A stretch of DNA of 64,000 bases, from contig OZ022508.1 in assembly GCA_963989385.1 (NCBI GenBank), forward strand, positions 50,445,087 through 50,509,086, read 5' to 3'. This DNA comes from Ctena decussata (taxonomy: Eukaryota > Mollusca > Bivalvia > Lucinida > Lucinidae). Numbering within the stretch: the first letter of the stretch is position 1; each line of letters opens with the position of its first letter. Below the pieces are notes generated by a model, which was not told where the DNA came from, searched no databases, and saw only the letters and a program-made list of their open reading frames with translations. The position numbers were made by a program, and so were the translations under genes. Of this stretch, positions 61,531 to 64,000 are shown piece after piece.

Positions 61531-61856
61531 TAATGTCAAAGGTCGACCAAAAGTCTCGGTAGCTCAGTTGGCAGAGTGCTCGCACGGTAAGCTAGAGGCC
61601 CTAGGTCCCAGTCGGGCCACGAAATGTTCCTCCCCTGTTTCTTTGATGGTTCAGTGTGGGTCCACGGCTAAGACCGCGAGCATAAAAAGTGCATGCCTTG
61701 TTGGTTCCTCCGTGGTACCGAGTAGAGGGGACAAATATAATTAAGCAGGGGGGAAACGTCAAAGGTCGACCAAGTGGCTCGTTAGCTCAGTTGGCAAAGT
61801 GCTCGCACGGTAAGCAAGAGGCCCTTGGTTCGAGTCCCGGTCGCTCTATTGTCATG
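61531..61856 (+). repeat. Two tRNA-derived SINE heads nested in the LINE
   Basis: GTCAAAGGTCGACC precedes each head: TCGGTAGCTCAGTTGGCAGAGTGCTCGCACGG...GTCCCAGTCGGGCC (61555-61620) and TCGTTAGCTCAGTTGGCAAAGTGCTCGCACGG...TTGGTTCGAGTCCCGGTCGC (61779-61848). Boxes A and B are good in the second. The anticodon arm has C instead of the invariant U33 and a mismatched stem, so these are SINEs, not tRNA genes. They replace LINE sequence between LTKLK and FLYACESW. Confidence 0.65.
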
Positions 61857-61960
61857 TTCATATTTCTGTATGCCTGTGAGTCATGGACCTTGAGAGCAGA
61901 CTTAGAGAGAAGAACCCAGGTCGTTGAGATGAGATGCTATCGTTGAGATGAGATGAGATG
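61857..61960 (+). pseudogene. LINE relic, part 2
   Basis: Reads FIFLYACESWTLRADLERRT then QVVEMRCY, the usual region after the RT of this LINE type. It is followed by a short GAGATGAGATGCTAT duplication and then the foldback insertion. Confidence 0.7.
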
Positions 61961-62935
61961 CTATGGTGGCTGGTTTGTGCCATTTCGTCTTTTGGCTGAA
62001 AAGACGCCATGCGAATAGACGAAACGACGAAATGACGCCATGCGGAAAGACGAAACCCGCCACGCGAAAAGACGAAAGGACCTGGTATGATATGGCCCAT
62101 ATCTGGCCCCAGAAAACTCATTTTTCGAAAGTCGTATTTAGATAATAAAATGTATTCATAGGAAAGTTCAAACCTTGAATGTAACGTCAACCACAAAATT
62201 AACCAGTTCTTGCATAAAATATTTGTGATATTTATCTTGAACATACCCATACCCCCGGACGATTCTGACGAAAACAACGAATTTGGCAGCCTTTGCGGCT
62301 TTCAAAAGATATGAGCCCAGCCTCCAGCACATTTAATATTTTGTATACAGACACAATTTTAATATATTTACATGCCATGAAAATATTAAATGTGCTGGAG
62401 ACAGGGCTCTATTTTTATTCTTAAGTTTTTGCTACAAAAAAAGGCAGCGTTTGAAACATTTTCCCTGTTTTCTCAACATATAAATGCCCTAATCTCCGCT
62501 CATAGACAAAATAAACATATGTTGGGGTATTCATTTTCTTAGTTAGAACACAAGGAATAATTTGGTACACATTTCATTTTGATCTGTTGAATCTTTATGG
62601 TTAGCGTCTCTGGACCCACCACGCGAAAAAACAACAACGAAATTTCAGCGCGAAAAGGTGAAAAGACGCCAGGCGAAAAGACGACAAGACAAAAATACGC
62701 CACGCAAAAAGACGACAAAATAAGAGTTTCAAAATGGCGTCTTTTTGCATGGTTTTTTTTTTTTCGTCTTTTCGCGCTGAAATTTCGTTGTTGTTTTTTC
62801 GCGTGGTTTAGTCTTTTCGTCTTTTCGCGTGGCGTTATTTCGTCTTTTGGCATCGCGTTTTTCGTCTTTTCGCATGGCATCTTTTCGTCTTTTCGCGTGG
62901 CGTCTTTTTGCTGCGAAAAGACGAAATGGCACAAA
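61961..62935. mobile_element. Foldback of GAAAAGACG minisatellite, copy 2, carrying a MITE
   Basis: Opens CTATGGTGGCTGGTTTGTGCC-ATTTCGTCTTTTGG and closes CGAAAAGACGAAATGGCACAAAAG, inverted ends. The short left arm (61980-62075) and longer right arm (62615-62930) consist of GAAAAGACG/CGTCTTTTC units. Between them lies a truncated inverted copy of the 13716 MITE. The insertion separates ..EMRCY from RLLKISYKDH of the LINE. Confidence 0.75.
62075..62610 (-). mobile_element. Truncated copy of the AAAGGACCTGG MITE
   Basis: AAAGGACCTGGTATGATATG at 62075 is one TIR. The body matches 14076-14611 in reverse (CCAGAAAACTCATTTTTCGAAAG, CTTGCATAAAATATTTGTG, hairpin 62313-62409, CACAAGGAATAATTTGGTACAC). 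It stops at TTAGCGTCTC, lacking the other 360 bp and second TIR. Confidence 0.75.
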
Positions 62936-63260
62936 AGAGGCTACTGAAAATCTCGTACAAAGACCATATCATTTATGAGGATTTTCCCCAAAAGATCCAA
63001 GCAGCCATTGGAGAATATGGCGAACACCTGACCTAGGTACAGAAACGGAAACTGAAATGGTTTGGCCCCGTCTCAAGGGTTAGCAAGGGCACAGTGAAAG
63101 GAAAAAAAGAAGAAGAGATAGACAGAAGAAGAGATGGGAATACAATATTATGGAGTGGTCTTTTCAAGCTCAACTATGGCAGCTGAAGACAGAACAAGGT
63201 GGAAATGAATTGTTGTAGAGTCATCAGTTGTGTCCCAAACTTTTTGCAAGGTTATAGGAT
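62936..63260 (+). pseudogene. LINE relic, part 3 (C-terminal end and 3' region)
   Basis: Reads LLKISYKDHIIYEDFPQKIQ, AAIGEYGEHLT, VQKRKLKWFGPVSR, GTVKGKKEEEIDRRRDG, the basic C-terminal region of the LINE, with stops. It ends in GTTGTTGTTGTTG (63271-63292), the simple-repeat tail typical of such elements. Confidence 0.7.
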
Positions 63261-63292
63261 AGATTAGACTGTTAATGATTGTTGTTGTTGTT

Positions 63293-64000
63293 GCCTGGCC
63301 GTAACAGCAACTCATTCTGTGGCTTGTCTCAGATGACATTGCTTTTGTTCCAGTTCCCGTTATGATGGTTTTTGAGAGGCTCAGCGGAACAAATCCATGG
63401 CTGCCTCTCTGGAACGGTGACATTTAATCAGAGACTGCATGTTTATTTATGCCTATCTTTGTGTAAAAAGTCACGTACAGTATGTGCAACCAGGGAAGAC
63501 CCAAATCAGCATGCGCATCTGATCATAAACTTTCCTTTCCGCAATACAATCCAGGAATCCTAGAGAAAGTGATTGGTTAGTTTCTGCATATAACACACGT
63601 CATATCAGCATATTTTAGTGTAACTAGTCATTTTATTACGTTTCTCAAGGACCTTCAATATTAAAGAAACGTCGAAATCCGTACTGACAGCTATCGACAG
63701 CAGAACCAATACAGGCTTATCTCACGTCGAAAGCAGTACCATCGAAAGTTCAAAACGCTAAAAAAGCATACATACAACAATGACATTTCTTGAAAAATAC
63801 TTGTCTAGGCACGGTTTAGTAGAGCCTAGACGGCAAAGTTTTTCACTGGTATTCTCCGACCCTGTATTTCATATAATTTACACGTTTGTAGTAGATGTTA
63901 ACTTTCTCTTGAACTCGATCACGTGAGCAAACTACTGAGTAATCAACATGCCTTATCGTCTTACAGCACGGAATGCTTCATGGACGAGAAATATTCAAAT
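63293..64000. other. No recognisable feature
   Basis: No exon with splice borders, tRNA-like box or repeat that I can match inside the window. Confidence 0.35.

Noticed and set aside
61555..61848. Functional tRNA genes
   Set aside because: Good boxes A and B, but the anticodon arm is mismatched, U33 is replaced and acceptor stems do not pair; they are SINE heads. The same reasoning applies to 14629-14710, 46165-46245 and the 343-bp units.

Overview
The window is AT-rich, intron- and repeat-dominated eukaryotic DNA. It is most likely from a marine bivalve mollusc. This rests on recognised repeat types rather than a search: tRNA-derived SINEs, many short TIR (terminal inverted repeat) elements, 'TGACCTTGACC'-rich tandem elements whose ends read AGCTCACCTGAG...CTCAGGTGAGC and ...CTTGTT, CCGTCCGTC leaders, and an EN(+) Penelope-like retroelement (PLE). 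I see no bacterial operon, rRNA, CRISPR array or intact canonical tRNA gene.

Layout: (1) 1-1480, a 5'-truncated reverse-transcriptase relic. (2) 1480-17430, 'TGACC' tandem elements with nested MITEs, including a 22-bp-TIR MITE at 13716-14611. (3) 17749-18148, a candidate host exon with good splice borders. (4) 18338-32025, the centrepiece: a PLE composite (inverted 3' fragment, then two complete tandem units of exactly 3311 bp) between TA-dinucleotide tracts. Beyond it lie two AGCTCACCTGAG elements carrying 145-bp arrays. The whole block is bracketed by inverted copies of a 343-bp tRNA-like tandem array. (5) 32080-40800, a probable PLE relic, further leader/tandem elements and palindromes. 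(6) 41019-41080 and 41389-41522, two phase-compatible exons ending in a stop codon; these are the best host-gene evidence. (7) 41774-49090, MITEs, foldback elements and SINEs. (8) 50466-52748, a nearly complete 'TGACC' element. (9) 53340-58560, a second copy of the RT relic on the minus strand, split by a long-TIR element and a foldback made of GAAAAGACG repeats. (10) 58600-63260, an element carrying perfect estrogen-response-element palindromes, a MITE, and a degenerate LINE interrupted by SINEs and another foldback.

The only intact large coding sequences are the two PLE proteins. Each joins an N-terminal extension, a reverse transcriptase and a GIY-YIG endonuclease, which together suffice for target-primed reverse transcription. 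Each PLE 3' end carries a hammerhead-ribozyme-like core (CUGAAGA, a GGC/GCC hairpin, GAAA, GCGC, UC). Self-cleavage there would release unit-length RNA from a tandem transcript. Two older relics in the window carry the same core with swapped helix-II or helix-I pairs, which argues for a conserved RNA fold. All translated readings come from the sequence; family names are recognition, not database hits.
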